Assembly: GCA_934667815.1 (NCBI GenBank)
Contig: CAKUMO010000024.1
Location: 1-35,340, forward strand
Origin: an uncultured Oscillospiraceae bacterium
Lineage (GTDB): Bacteria > Bacillota > Clostridia > Oscillospirales > Oscillospiraceae
Length of the DNA: 35,340 nt
Reading direction: 5' to 3'
Shown here piece by piece: positions 6,569-14,227 of this stretch. The notes beneath the pieces were generated by a model that worked only from the letters and a program-made list of their open reading frames with translations, was not told where the DNA came from and did not search any database. Each line of letters opens with the position of its first letter. Position 1 is the stretch's first letter. The position numbers and the translations under genes were made by a program.

Positions 6569-7238
6569 GGAACTGCTGCTGAAAACTGTGGCGCTGACCG
6601 AAGCGCTGCGCCACGAGAATGCCGTCCTGCGCTACGACGGCGCTGAGGGGCGGCTGGCGACGCTGCCTGACGGCACGGTGCTGTCCGAGATCACGGACGG
6701 CGATGCTCTGTGCCGCATCGTGTGTGCGCTTGGATTGGAGCATACCGACCAGTACTGTGTGCAGAGCCGTAGCGCTGCCGACGCGCTCAGCCGCGCCTTC
6801 GGGCTGCATGAGAAAATGCCCTGCACGCAGGCGGTTTATCTGGAAAAGAAGCCGCCGAGGCTGCCGGAATGCGACATTCGCCCGCTATACGAGGAGCATC
6901 TGCCCCTTGCCGCAGCACATTATCATCCGGAGAGCGACAACACGGAATATCTGCGCGAGCGCATCGCGTCCGGACGGATGTGGGGGATTTTTGACAAAGA
7001 CCGACTTGCGGGCTTCATCGGCATGCACACCGAGGGCAGCATGGGTTTTCTGGAGGTTTTGCCGGAATACCGGCGGCGCGGCTACGGCTATGCGCTCGAG
7101 GGCTATTTGATCGCGCTGCATCTCGAGCGCGGCTGGACGCCCTTCTGCCACGTTGTCGAGGGCAACGATGCCTCCCTGGCCTTGCAGAAAAAGCTCGGCA
7201 TGACCTTCGCGCCGCAGCCCGCCATTTGGGTGTTTTGA
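6561..7238 (+). CDS. GNAT-family N-acetyltransferase
   Basis: This 225-residue protein has a C-terminal GNAT fold (about 105-225). The acetyl-CoA-binding motif A is clear at about 168-182: PEYRRRGYGYALEGY, with R171/G174/G176 in the R/Q-x-x-G-x-G/A positions. The N-terminal ~100 residues form a less conserved domain, as in FR47-like acetyltransferases. The substrate cannot be told. The ATG overlaps the end of the sugar acetyltransferase by 8 nt, indicating co-translation in the MATE operon. Confidence 0.8.
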   Translation: MNEELLLKTVALTEALRHENAVLRYDGAEGRLATLPDGTVLSEITDGDALCRIVCALGLEHTDQYCVQSRSAADALSRAFGLHEKMPCTQAVYLEKKPPRLPECDIRPLYEEHLPLAAAHYHPESDNTEYLRERIASGRMWGIFDKDRLAGFIGMHTEGSMGFLEVLPEYRRRGYGYALEGYLIALHLERGWTPFCHVVEGNDASLALQKKLGMTFAPQPAIWVF

Positions 7239-7276
7239 GTAAATTCGGACGGTCAAAAAGGTCTGATTCGCAAGCC

Positions 7277-7312
7277 AAAAAATGCAGCGTCTGTGCAGAC
7301 GCTGCATTTTTT
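7277..7312. terminator. Bidirectional terminator between convergent genes
   Basis: A near-perfect palindrome (7282-7307, core GCAGCGTC/GACGCTGC) is flanked by A6 on the left and T6 on the right. It serves the GNAT gene on the plus strand and the glycosylase on the minus strand, whose stop codon lies in the T-run. Confidence 0.85.
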
Positions 7313-7811
7313 ATATCAAGATCACGCGCCAAGCTTCGATCAGGCGGTCGAATGACCATGCGGCGTTGGCCGGGCTGGTCGAGGGCAGCGCCTGCGCCAC
7401 GCGGTGCGTCGTCGGCTCAATGTAGCGGCGGTAGCAGGCAAGAGAGGCCGCGCCGTTGCAGAAGATTTTTTCAATGGGCGCATGGCCGAGAATGCGTGAA
7501 AGGTCGTTTGGCACGACATCACGGATGCTGCTGTCGGAGGAGCCTGCGATGGTGCAGCTTGCGATGCTGTCCCAGAGGGCGAAGTGATGCGATAAGATCA
7601 GTTGAGTTTTTTCCTCGATCGTAGTCGGCATGGGCAAATCGGTCAGCGCGGCCATCACGCGCCAGAAGCGGTTTTGCGGGTGGCCGTAGAAAAATTTCGC
7701 CTCCCGGGACTTGATCGACGGGAAAGACCCGAGAATCAAAACGCGGGAGCCTTCGTCGAACAGCGGCGGAATGGGATGCACCTGCGGTGCGGCTTCGTGC
7801 TTTGCGGGCAT
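7311..7811 (-). CDS. Hypoxanthine-DNA (DNA-deoxyinosine) glycosylase
   Basis: This 166-residue protein belongs to the uracil-DNA-glycosylase superfamily, family 6 (TIGR04274 type), which excises deaminated adenine (hypoxanthine) from DNA to start base-excision repair. Seen: the N-terminal catalytic-loop motif LILGSFPSIKSR (about 25-36), FFYGHPQNRFW (40-50), which is diagnostic of the family, and the C-terminal LPSTSPANA loop. Length is typical. It is followed on the minus strand by the bidirectional terminator and is preceded by the SpoVB-like gene in the same orientation. Confidence 0.88.
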   Translation of the reverse strand: MPAKHEAAPQVHPIPPLFDEGSRVLILGSFPSIKSREAKFFYGHPQNRFWRVMAALTDLPMPTTIEEKTQLILSHHFALWDSIASCTIAGSSDSSIRDVVPNDLSRILGHAPIEKIFCNGAASLACYRRYIEPTTHRVAQALPSTSPANAAWSFDRLIEAWRVILI

Positions 7812-7833
7812 AATATGCCCTCCTTTTCTACAT

Positions 7834-9363
7834 CTATCCTTTGCTCATGCTGCGGCGGGCGACGCGGCGCAGCCAGCGATAATCGCGCGGCGCAAGCGCA
7901 CCCGTGAGTACATAGCCCGCGCCGAGCAACGAGAGAAAACCCACACCGCGTAGAAGCACGGAGGTCAGCGGCTCTGCACCCTCCGGCAGCAGGAAAAACG
8001 GCAGTAGCGCCAGCGCATATGCGCTCAGCGGCCGCAGAAAATCAGCGGGACGCATCCGGTGTGCGGCGACAAGCAGCAAGCGGCGCACGCTGAGAAAGAG
8101 ATTCACTGCATGCGTCACGGCAAAAATCGCAATATAAGCATTGATTCCGAATGCAGGCAGAAAGAGCCAGAGAAGAACCACGTCGAGCACAGACGTGAAG
8201 GTGTTGTAGCGCACGCAGCTGACCTGCTCGGCAAGCCCCTTGAGCATTCCGTCCACGATGGCGTCAAGATAGAGCATCAGCACCATGGGGGCGAATATAC
8301 GCAGAAAGCGTCCGGCATCCGCGCTTTTGTAGACGAGCTGTCCGAGCGCGTTGGCGTTGACCAGAAAGAATCCGCTTACCGCTGCGGCGAACAAAAAGCC
8401 CATGCGCACGCATTTGTCCGTCAGATCGACGATGCGCAGATTACGGCGCATGGCGCGGCTGCGGGAAAGCTCGGGGACGAGCAGGTCGGAAACGGAGTAC
8501 AGCAGCGCGGCAGGGAACATCAGAATCGGAAAAACCATGCCGTGGATCGTGCCGTAGGCGGCCATGGCCGCGTCCGTTGAGCCGCCGTAGCGTGCGAGAC
8601 CGTAGGGAATGAGAAGCTGCTCGGCGGTGTTCAGTCCGGCGCGGAGATAGTCGTTGAGCGCGAGCGGGACGCAAAGACGCGCAAGGCGCTTTTGCATATG
8701 CAGCGCACGCTCCGGCGCGGGAACCTCCCGCACGTCCCTGCGGTAGAGAATATACAATAGAAAGAAATCGAAAATGCTGCCTGCGCTGCTGCCGAAGGTG
8801 ATGGCGCAGCAGGCGCGTTCGAGGTCGTCCTTTGCCCAGAAAAACAGGAGCACGACCGTTAAGAGAAGCGACACGAGCCGTTCGGCTATTTCGATCACCA
8901 CGAGCTGGCGGATACGCGAGCAGGCGGTGAAATAGCCGGTCATGATCCCACACAGACAGGAAAAGGGAAGCAGCGCACCCATGACGCGCAGGCTCAGCGC
9001 GGCACGCGGGTCACGGATCCAGTGTGTCGAAAGAATACCGGAGAGAGCGAACAGAGCTGCGCCCGCAATGCCACTGATGACAAGACCCCAGCGCAGGCAG
9101 ACGCGCATGGCTTCCTTAACGCCGCAGAGGCGGCGATGGCCGAATTCCTCGGCGGAGAGATACATTGCAGAGACACGCACGCCCGACGTTCCCACGAGCA
9201 CGGCAAACAGGCCGACCGTGGAGATGAGCTGCAGCAGGCCGAGACCGGATGCACCCAGCCGCGCCGAGAGAAACACCTGAAAGCCGATGGAGATCAGCCG
9301 CAGCAGAAGATTTGCACCCGTAAGCAGCAGCGCTCCACCAAGAATCGAGCCTTTGCGTTCCAT
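7834..9363 (-). CDS. SpoVB/MOP-family lipid flippase-like membrane protein
   Basis: This 509-residue protein has about 12-14 membrane segments. It fits the polysaccharide-biosynthesis branch of the MOP exporters, to which SpoVB and MurJ belong; such proteins flip lipid-linked cell-wall or spore-cortex precursors across the membrane. The N-terminus (GALLLTGANLLLRLISIGFQ) and the motif region around TIHGMVFPILMFPAALLYSV are typical. GGGAGG lies just upstream of ATG 9363. The glycosylase follows 22 nt downstream, so the two are probably co-transcribed. SpoVB proper versus a paralogue cannot be decided from sequence reading alone. Confidence 0.8.
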   Translation of the reverse strand: MERKGSILGGALLLTGANLLLRLISIGFQVFLSARLGASGLGLLQLISTVGLFAVLVGTSGVRVSAMYLSAEEFGHRRLCGVKEAMRVCLRWGLVISGIAGAALFALSGILSTHWIRDPRAALSLRVMGALLPFSCLCGIMTGYFTACSRIRQLVVIEIAERLVSLLLTVVLLFFWAKDDLERACCAITFGSSAGSIFDFFLLYILYRRDVREVPAPERALHMQKRLARLCVPLALNDYLRAGLNTAEQLLIPYGLARYGGSTDAAMAAYGTIHGMVFPILMFPAALLYSVSDLLVPELSRSRAMRRNLRIVDLTDKCVRMGFLFAAAVSGFFLVNANALGQLVYKSADAGRFLRIFAPMVLMLYLDAIVDGMLKGLAEQVSCVRYNTFTSVLDVVLLWLFLPAFGINAYIAIFAVTHAVNLFLSVRRLLLVAAHRMRPADFLRPLSAYALALLPFFLLPEGAEPLTSVLLRGVGFLSLLGAGYVLTGALAPRDYRWLRRVARRSMSKG

Positions 9364-9439
9364 GATACCGGCCTCCCAGGCAAAGAAGTGGTATCATTGT
9401 ATGCCGTGCAGCGTGGGAAATATGCAGCTTGTCAAGCGG

Positions 9440-10171
9440 TTAAAATTCGCCGGTGGCGTACATCAATGCCGAAAGTGCACAGAGCGGCGCCGTCTCGCAG
9501 CGCAGGATGCGCGAGCCGAGCGTGCAGATCTTCAGCCCCGCCAGCGCGGCCTGTGTGATTTCCTCCGGCTCGAAGCCGCCCTCCGGACCGGTCAGAATGG
9601 ACGCTGTGCGGAAGGGCGCGGACTCGATCGCGGCGCGGAAGGTAAGGTGCTCCTCGTTTTCGTAAAAGCAGACGGCAAGCTCGGCCTGCGCCGCGCGCGA
9701 AAGTGCGGCCTTATAGGATGCAAGCGCCAGAACCTCGGGAATTCGCCCACGGCCGGACTGCTCGGCGGCAGACGCGGCAATTTTTTGCCAGCGGTCGAGC
9801 TTTTTGGCGAGAGACTTCTCGTCCGGCCTTGAAACGCAGCGTGCCGAGGGAAAACACACCAATTCGCTTGTGCCCAGCTCGGTCGCTTTCTGGATGACGT
9901 GCTCAAACTTATCGGCCTTGGCGAAGGCCATGTAGACGCTGCACCTTACGGCAGGCTCGCTGTGCGAAGCGTCTGCACTGTGTACGACGAGGCTGATCTG
10001 GCCGTTTGCCACGTCGCTGACGGTGCAGGCAAAGTCCGTGCCGGAGCCGTCGCAGACGGTCACGGCGTCGCCGTTTTTCAGACGCAGAACCTTAGCGTGC
10101 GCGGCGTTTTCGCCGGTGAGCACCAGAAAGCCGGTCTCCGGCTTTAATTCGGGAACAAAAAATCGAGGCAT
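9440..10171 (-). CDS. rsmE: 16S rRNA (uracil-1498-N3)-methyltransferase RsmE
   Basis: The 243-residue protein has an N-terminal PUA-like domain (MPRFFVP, ENAAHAKVLRLKNGD) and a C-terminal SPOUT knot. The SAM-binding features are LTGPEGGFEPEEI (about 193-205) and LGSRILRCETAPLCAL near the end, both diagnostic. It uses SAM to methylate U1498 of 16S rRNA in assembled 30S subunits. A promoter at 10194-10222 drives it. Confidence 0.95.
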   Translation of the reverse strand: MPRFFVPELKPETGFLVLTGENAAHAKVLRLKNGDAVTVCDGSGTDFACTVSDVANGQISLVVHSADASHSEPAVRCSVYMAFAKADKFEHVIQKATELGTSELVCFPSARCVSRPDEKSLAKKLDRWQKIAASAAEQSGRGRIPEVLALASYKAALSRAAQAELAVCFYENEEHLTFRAAIESAPFRTASILTGPEGGFEPEEITQAALAGLKICTLGSRILRCETAPLCALSALMYATGEF

Positions 10172-10193
10172 AGAATCACTTCCTTATTTCTAT

Positions 10194-10222
10194 ATTGTAT
10201 CAGAACAGCGGAAAATGCTCAA
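10194..10222 (-). promoter_or_regulatory. Sigma-A promoter of rsmE
   Basis: On the minus strand: TTGAGC (10217-10222), a 17-bp spacer, TACAAT (10194-10199), 23 nt before the rsmE start. Confidence 0.6.
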
Positions 10223-10246
10223 GCCCGAAAAAAGCAAAAATAGGTC

Positions 10247-10275
10247 TTGACAAACGGAAAAGGATTCATTATAAT
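10247..10275 (+). promoter_or_regulatory. Consensus promoter of tRNA-Leu
   Basis: TTGACA (10247-10252), 17-bp spacer, TATAAT (10270-10275): a perfect sigma-A consensus, as expected for a stable RNA gene. Confidence 0.9.
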
Positions 10276-10294
10276 AATCAAGCAAATTGGATAT

Positions 10295-10379
10295 GCGAGT
10301 GTGCTGGAATAGGTAGACAGGCACGTTTGAGGGGCGTGTGACAACCGTCGTGTGCGTTCAAGTCGCATCACTCGCACCA
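10295..10379 (+). tRNA. tRNA-Leu (anticodon GAG)
   Basis: Acceptor stem GCGAGTG (10295-10301) pairs with CACTCGC (10369-10375), followed by discriminator A and an encoded CCA (10377-10379). The anticodon stem CACGT/GCGTG encloses the loop TTGAGGG, giving anticodon GAG at 10329-10331, which reads CUC/CUU. The long variable arm typical of class II leucine tRNAs and a GTTCAAGTC T-loop are present. Confidence 0.95.
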
Positions 10380-10413
10380 TGTCGGAGCAAAGCGATCTTT
10401 GCTCCGACATTTT
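10379..10413 (+). terminator. Terminator of tRNA-Leu, abutting the CCA end
   Basis: A perfect 14-bp stem (10379-10392 with 10397-10410) with loop CGAT is followed by TTT. The hairpin begins at the last base of the tRNA. Read-through may supply mntP. Confidence 0.8.
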
Positions 10414-10446
10414 GTATCGTCCTTATTGATACCGGAGGAACATACC

Positions 10447-11010
10447 ATGAGTTTATTTGACTTGATCGTCACGGCGATCGCACTTTCAATGGACGCTTTT
10501 GCGGTCTCCATCAGCAAGGGACTGTCCGTGCAGAAGGTGCGGCCGAAGCACGCGCTGATCGTCGGCGCTTATTTCGGCGGCTTTCAGGCGCTGATGCCTT
10601 TTTTGGGCTGGCTGCTGGCAAGCTCCTTTGCAGAATACATCCGTAAATTTGACCACTGGATTGCCTGCGTTCTGCTCGTGCTCATCGGTGCAAACATGAT
10701 CCGCGAGGCACTTAGCCATGACGAGGAAAAGCTAAATGATTCCTTCGGAATCAAGACCATGCTGCCTCTGGCCGTCGCCACGAGTATCGACGCGCTGGCC
10801 ACCGGCGTGACCTTTGCCATGACGGAGACCAACATCTGGCTGGCCATTTCCATCACCGGCGTGACGACCTTCCTGTTCTCAGCGGTCGGTCTGAAGATCG
10901 GAAACCTGTTTGGCAGCAAGTATAAGTCCAAGGCCGAGCTGGTCGGCGGTATCATTCTGGTGCTGATGGGCATTAAGATCCTCGTTGAGCACCTGACCGG
11001 CAACGGCTGA
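10447..11010 (+). CDS. mntP: Manganese efflux pump MntP
   Basis: This ~187-residue, six-TM protein is a MntP/DUF204 transporter that exports Mn2+ from the cytoplasm. The two halves carry the conserved membrane acidic motifs: ALSMDAFAVSISKG (D16) and ATSIDALATG (D115), which correspond to functionally required Asp residues in MntP. The ATG at 10447 is set by GGAGGA at 10433-10438. No yybP-ykoY manganese riboswitch or separate promoter is seen in the short interval after the tRNA-Leu terminator; expression may come from read-through. The stop overlaps the Nudix gene (TGATG). Confidence 0.92.
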   Translation: MSLFDLIVTAIALSMDAFAVSISKGLSVQKVRPKHALIVGAYFGGFQALMPFLGWLLASSFAEYIRKFDHWIACVLLVLIGANMIREALSHDEEKLNDSFGIKTMLPLAVATSIDALATGVTFAMTETNIWLAISITGVTTFLFSAVGLKIGNLFGSKYKSKAELVGGIILVLMGIKILVEHLTGNG

Positions 11011-11516
11011 TGGAACTCTGGGACGTTTACGACGCGCAGCGCCGGCCACTCGGAAAAACGCACCGCCGCGGTGTACCGATGCCGCACGGTGAGTATCATC
11101 TGATCGCCTTCGTGTGGATTTTTAACAGCAGGGGACAGCTTCTTCTGACCAAGCGTTCTCCGGAGAAGGAGAGCTTTGCCAACCAGTGGGAGACCACGGG
11201 CGGTGCGGCGGTCGCGGGTGAGACGAGCGTGCAGGCGATTGCACGCGAGCTGTTTGAGGAAACGGGGCTGCGCGCATCGGCGGAGGAATTTGTGTTTCTC
11301 GAGAGTGTGCGCAGTAAATCGTGGATTTGCGATACTTACGCATTGCGCAAGGACGCAGCGCTGTCCGAGATCGTTTTGCAGCCGGGGGAGACCTGCGCGG
11401 CAAAATGGGTCGATCGTGCGGAATTTGAGGTCATGCTGGCCGCGCACGAGATCACACAACCGGACGCGCAGCGCTATCACGAGCTGTCACGCGTATTTGA
11501 TGATTATTTTCGATAG
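11010..11516 (+). CDS. Nudix hydrolase
   Basis: The 168-residue protein has a complete Nudix box at about 68-90: a G, five residues, E, seven residues, then RELFEETGL, the pattern that binds Mg2+ or Mn2+ and hydrolyses nucleoside-diphosphate-linked substrates. The N-terminal ELWDVYDAQRRPLGKTHRRG resembles the IPP-isomerase-like/YfcD Nudix subgroup. Substrate is unknown. Its ATG overlaps the mntP stop codon by one base (TGATG), which predicts translational coupling with the Mn exporter. Confidence 0.88.
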   Translation: MELWDVYDAQRRPLGKTHRRGVPMPHGEYHLIAFVWIFNSRGQLLLTKRSPEKESFANQWETTGGAAVAGETSVQAIARELFEETGLRASAEEFVFLESVRSKSWICDTYALRKDAALSEIVLQPGETCAAKWVDRAEFEVMLAAHEITQPDAQRYHELSRVFDDYFR

Positions 11517-11524
11517 AAAGCAAG

Positions 11525-11560
11525 CCGCCCGGCCGTCAAACAGCCGAGCGGTGTTTGTTT
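11525..11560. terminator. Terminator between convergent nudix and GTPase genes
   Basis: CCGC-C-CGGC (11525-11533) pairs with GCCG-A-GCGG (11543-11551) with one mismatch, followed by a T-rich stretch (TGTTTGTTTTA). Confidence 0.6.
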
Positions 11561-14142
11561 TATTTCTTATCCAATGCGCGGAGCGGGTTATTCTGCACGC
11601 TGGCGCGGCGGGATTCTTCGTGCAGGTCGCGAATGACCTGCGCGATTTTTTCGTTTACGCGTTCGACCTCGTGCAGCAGCTCTGAGGCCGACATCCGCAG
11701 CACTCCGCTGCGCAGCGCGGAGAGCTGGACAAGCCCGTCCGAGGTCGCCACGCGCACGGAATAGTTCTTGCCGATCCTGTCCGCAAGCGCTTCGATATAC
11801 TGGTCGGCGCTCTCGCCCTCGGCGGTGTAGACCACGCGCAGATTGCGTTCCTTCGTCCGTGAGCCGATACCGCCCTTGACGCGATAGCTGTCGAACACAA
11901 CCACAAGCTCGCAGGGATGGTAGCCGCAGTAGTTGCTCAAAAGGTCCAACAGCCGTTCACGCGCGCCGGGCAGGTCAGTCTGTGCCTGCTCACGCAGGCC
12001 GTCCCACGCGAAAATGATGTTGTAACCATCCACGATCAGATATTCCTGCTTGCGCGGCGGGAGCGTGATTTCGCTGCTCGTCGCGGCGGGAATGGGGCGA
12101 TAGAGCGTGTGCTTTTCCGGGCCAAATTCGCGCTCGATGATCCTTTGCAGCTCCTTTTCGTCCAGATCGAGGTTGCGCGGCCGCAGCCGCGGCGCCTCCA
12201 GCTCGACCGGCTCGCACGTTTTCAAAACGCTTGCAAGGTGCATATACTCCGGAACCTTGTCCCAGGGCACTGTGAAGCCTGCGCCGTGCGCGCAGAAAAC
12301 GGAATCGGGCGTGTTTTCCAGATCGGCACGCGGATCGTAGCCGGATGCGGCGACAACGGCCTCCTGATCGTGACAGGGGGCATAGCCCTCGACTGTGCAG
12401 CGCAGGCGGCCCTTACCGCGTGTGTAGGCCGCAAGCTGCGCGGCATAGCCTTGCATTTCCGAGACCGGAGCGCTGCCCGTGAGCTGCATTCCGCCGTCCA
12501 CCTCCTCCGGCGCGGAGAAGCTGCCGGACATGGCGCGGATGTCATTGATCGCGCGGCCAAGCTGCTCCGCCGGGACGGTGAGCGAGAAGCGGTAGTACGG
12601 CTCAAGCAGAATGCTCTCTGCCTGCATCAGGCCCTGACGCACGGCGCGGTAAGTCGCCTGACGGAAGTCCCCGCCCTCGGTGTGCTTGAGGTGCGCCCGC
12701 CCGGCAGCGAGTGTGAGCTTCATATCGGTGATGGGAGCGCCGGTCAAAACGCCGCGATGCGCTTTTTCCTGCAAATGGGTCAGGATCAGGCGCTGCCAGT
12801 TGCGGTCGAGCACGTCCTCACTGCATACGCTGTCGAATACCAGACCGCTGCCGCGCGGCAGCGGCTGCAAGAGCAGGTGCACTTCGGCATAATGGCGCAG
12901 CGGCTCAAAATGCCCGATTCCCTCGACGGGGGCGGCGATGGTTTCGCGATAGGTCACGCGGCCGGAGCCAATCCTGACCTCCCAGCCGAAGCGGTCGCGA
13001 ATCAGGCTGCGCAGGATTTCCAACTGCACCTCGCCCATGAGCTGGAGCTGCACCTCGCGGAGCTGCTCGTTCCATGCAATGTGAAGCTGCGGTTCTTCTT
13101 CCTCGAGCTGGCGCAGCCTGTCCAAGGCGACGCGCACGTCGCACTCCGGTGGAAGATCGAGCCGGTAGGTCATGACGGGGGTCAAAACCGGCGAAGGCTG
13201 TGCCTTTTCCGCGCCGAGTACGTCCCCGGCGTACAGCGCCGTCAGACCGGTCACGGCACAGACGTCGCCCGCGCTTACCTCATCGACTGCCAGAAAGCCC
13301 GCGCCGGAGTACCGGCGGAGCTGCGTGACCTTTTCCTCCAGCCGTTCGCCGTTTTGCGGCGTGTAGGCCACCGTTGCTCGCACGCGCAGGCTGCCACCTG
13401 TGATCTTGAGCCACGTCAGGCGTGCGCCCTGTGCGTCCCGGGAGATTTTATACACCCGCGCGGCGAACTCTTTGGGATAGAGCGGGCAGATCGTGAGGCG
13501 GCCGAGCGCGTCAAGAAATTCGTCCACGCCCTGCAAATGCAGCGCCGCACCAAAGAAGCAGGGGAACAGTGCCTGGGATTTGATGAGAAACGCGACGGTC
13601 TCATCGCGCAGCGTACCGTGCTCCAGATATTCGGCCAGCGCTGCCTCGTCAGTCAGCGCGACGGCCTCGGTGTCCGCAAGCTCGAGGCAGTGCTCATTCA
13701 GGAGCCTGCCGGCCTGCTGCAGGAGCTGCGCACGATCCGCGCCGGGCAGATCCATTTTGTTAAAAAAGAGAAACGTCGGAATATGATAGCGCCGCAGGAG
13801 TTTCCAGAGCGTCTCCGTGTGCGCCTGCACGCCGTCCGTGCCGCTTACGACAACAACGGCATAGTCCAGCACCTGCATGGTGCGTTCGGCCTCCGGGGAA
13901 AAGTCGACGTGACCGGGGGTGTCCAGCAATGTGATCTCAATTTCACCGACGGGGAAACGTGCCTGCTTGGAAAATATCGTAATGCCGCGCTCACGCTCAA
14001 GCGCAAAATGGTCGAGAAATGCGTCGCCGTGATCGACGCGGCCGAGCTTGCGGATTTGGCCGCTGCGGTAGAGCAGTGCCTCGGAGAGAGTGGTCTTACC
14101 GGCGTCCACCTGCGCAAAAATGCCGAGGACAAGGTGCTTCAT
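11560..14142 (-). CDS. TetM/EF-G-like ribosome-binding GTPase fused to a YacP/Rae1-type NYN nuclease domain
   Basis: 860 residues, with two parts. Residues 1-~640 are a translation-factor GTPase of the ribosomal-protection (TetM/TetO) type: P-loop AQVDAGKTT (10-18), ERERGITI switch I, DTPGH (74-78), NKMD (128-131), then EF-G-like domains II-V. Residues ~700-835 are a NYN (PIN-like) domain of the YacP type: YLIVDGYNIIFAW (D705), VVFDSYR (D751), ESADQYIE (D780), VATSD (D802), keeping the acidic residues expected for metal-dependent RNA cleavage. Bacillus YacP is Rae1, a ribosome-associated endonuclease that cuts mRNA in the A site. The fusion suggests a factor that enters the A site using GTP and cleaves mRNA. 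ATG 14142 was chosen because AGGAGGA lies at 14152-14158; an upstream in-frame start has no site. Tetracycline resistance cannot be inferred. Confidence 0.9.
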   Translation of the reverse strand: MKHLVLGIFAQVDAGKTTLSEALLYRSGQIRKLGRVDHGDAFLDHFALERERGITIFSKQARFPVGEIEITLLDTPGHVDFSPEAERTMQVLDYAVVVVSGTDGVQAHTETLWKLLRRYHIPTFLFFNKMDLPGADRAQLLQQAGRLLNEHCLELADTEAVALTDEAALAEYLEHGTLRDETVAFLIKSQALFPCFFGAALHLQGVDEFLDALGRLTICPLYPKEFAARVYKISRDAQGARLTWLKITGGSLRVRATVAYTPQNGERLEEKVTQLRRYSGAGFLAVDEVSAGDVCAVTGLTALYAGDVLGAEKAQPSPVLTPVMTYRLDLPPECDVRVALDRLRQLEEEEPQLHIAWNEQLREVQLQLMGEVQLEILRSLIRDRFGWEVRIGSGRVTYRETIAAPVEGIGHFEPLRHYAEVHLLLQPLPRGSGLVFDSVCSEDVLDRNWQRLILTHLQEKAHRGVLTGAPITDMKLTLAAGRAHLKHTEGGDFRQATYRAVRQGLMQAESILLEPYYRFSLTVPAEQLGRAINDIRAMSGSFSAPEEVDGGMQLTGSAPVSEMQGYAAQLAAYTRGKGRLRCTVEGYAPCHDQEAVVAASGYDPRADLENTPDSVFCAHGAGFTVPWDKVPEYMHLASVLKTCEPVELEAPRLRPRNLDLDEKELQRIIEREFGPEKHTLYRPIPAATSSEITLPPRKQEYLIVDGYNIIFAWDGLREQAQTDLPGARERLLDLLSNYCGYHPCELVVVFDSYRVKGGIGSRTKERNLRVVYTAEGESADQYIEALADRIGKNYSVRVATSDGLVQLSALRSGVLRMSASELLHEVERVNEKIAQVIRDLHEESRRASVQNNPLRALDKK

Positions 14143-14164
14143 CAATTCTTTTCCTCCTGAGTGC

Positions 14165-14193
14165 TTGCAAGTTGAGAAAAAATCGGCTATACT
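14165..14193 (+). promoter_or_regulatory. Sigma-A promoter of the LOR/SDH-like gene
   Basis: TTGCAA (14165-14170), 17-bp spacer, TATACT (14188-14193), in the 85-bp space between the divergent starts of the GTPase fusion and the LOR/SDH-like gene. Confidence 0.65.
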
Positions 14194-14227
14194 TGATTTA
14201 TAAAACAGAACGAGAGGAGCCGTTTGC

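Noticed and set aside
9364..9439. Promoter for the SpoVB-like gene between it and rsmE (TTGACA on the minus strand near 9435)
   Set aside because: The -35-like TTGACA has no -10 at an acceptable distance; the nearest TACAAT is about 28 bp away.
11560..14142. Tetracycline-resistance gene call for the TetM-like protein
   Set aside because: The C-terminal NYN fusion, chromosomal context and lack of mobile signals argue for a housekeeping or rescue role; resistance cannot be read from the sequence.
11917..14160. Very long open frame (747 codons) on the plus strand opposite the GTPase fusion
   Set aside because: It is antisense to a protein with clear motifs, lacks a ribosome site, and its product is composition-biased. 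GC-rich codons with few antisense stops explain it.
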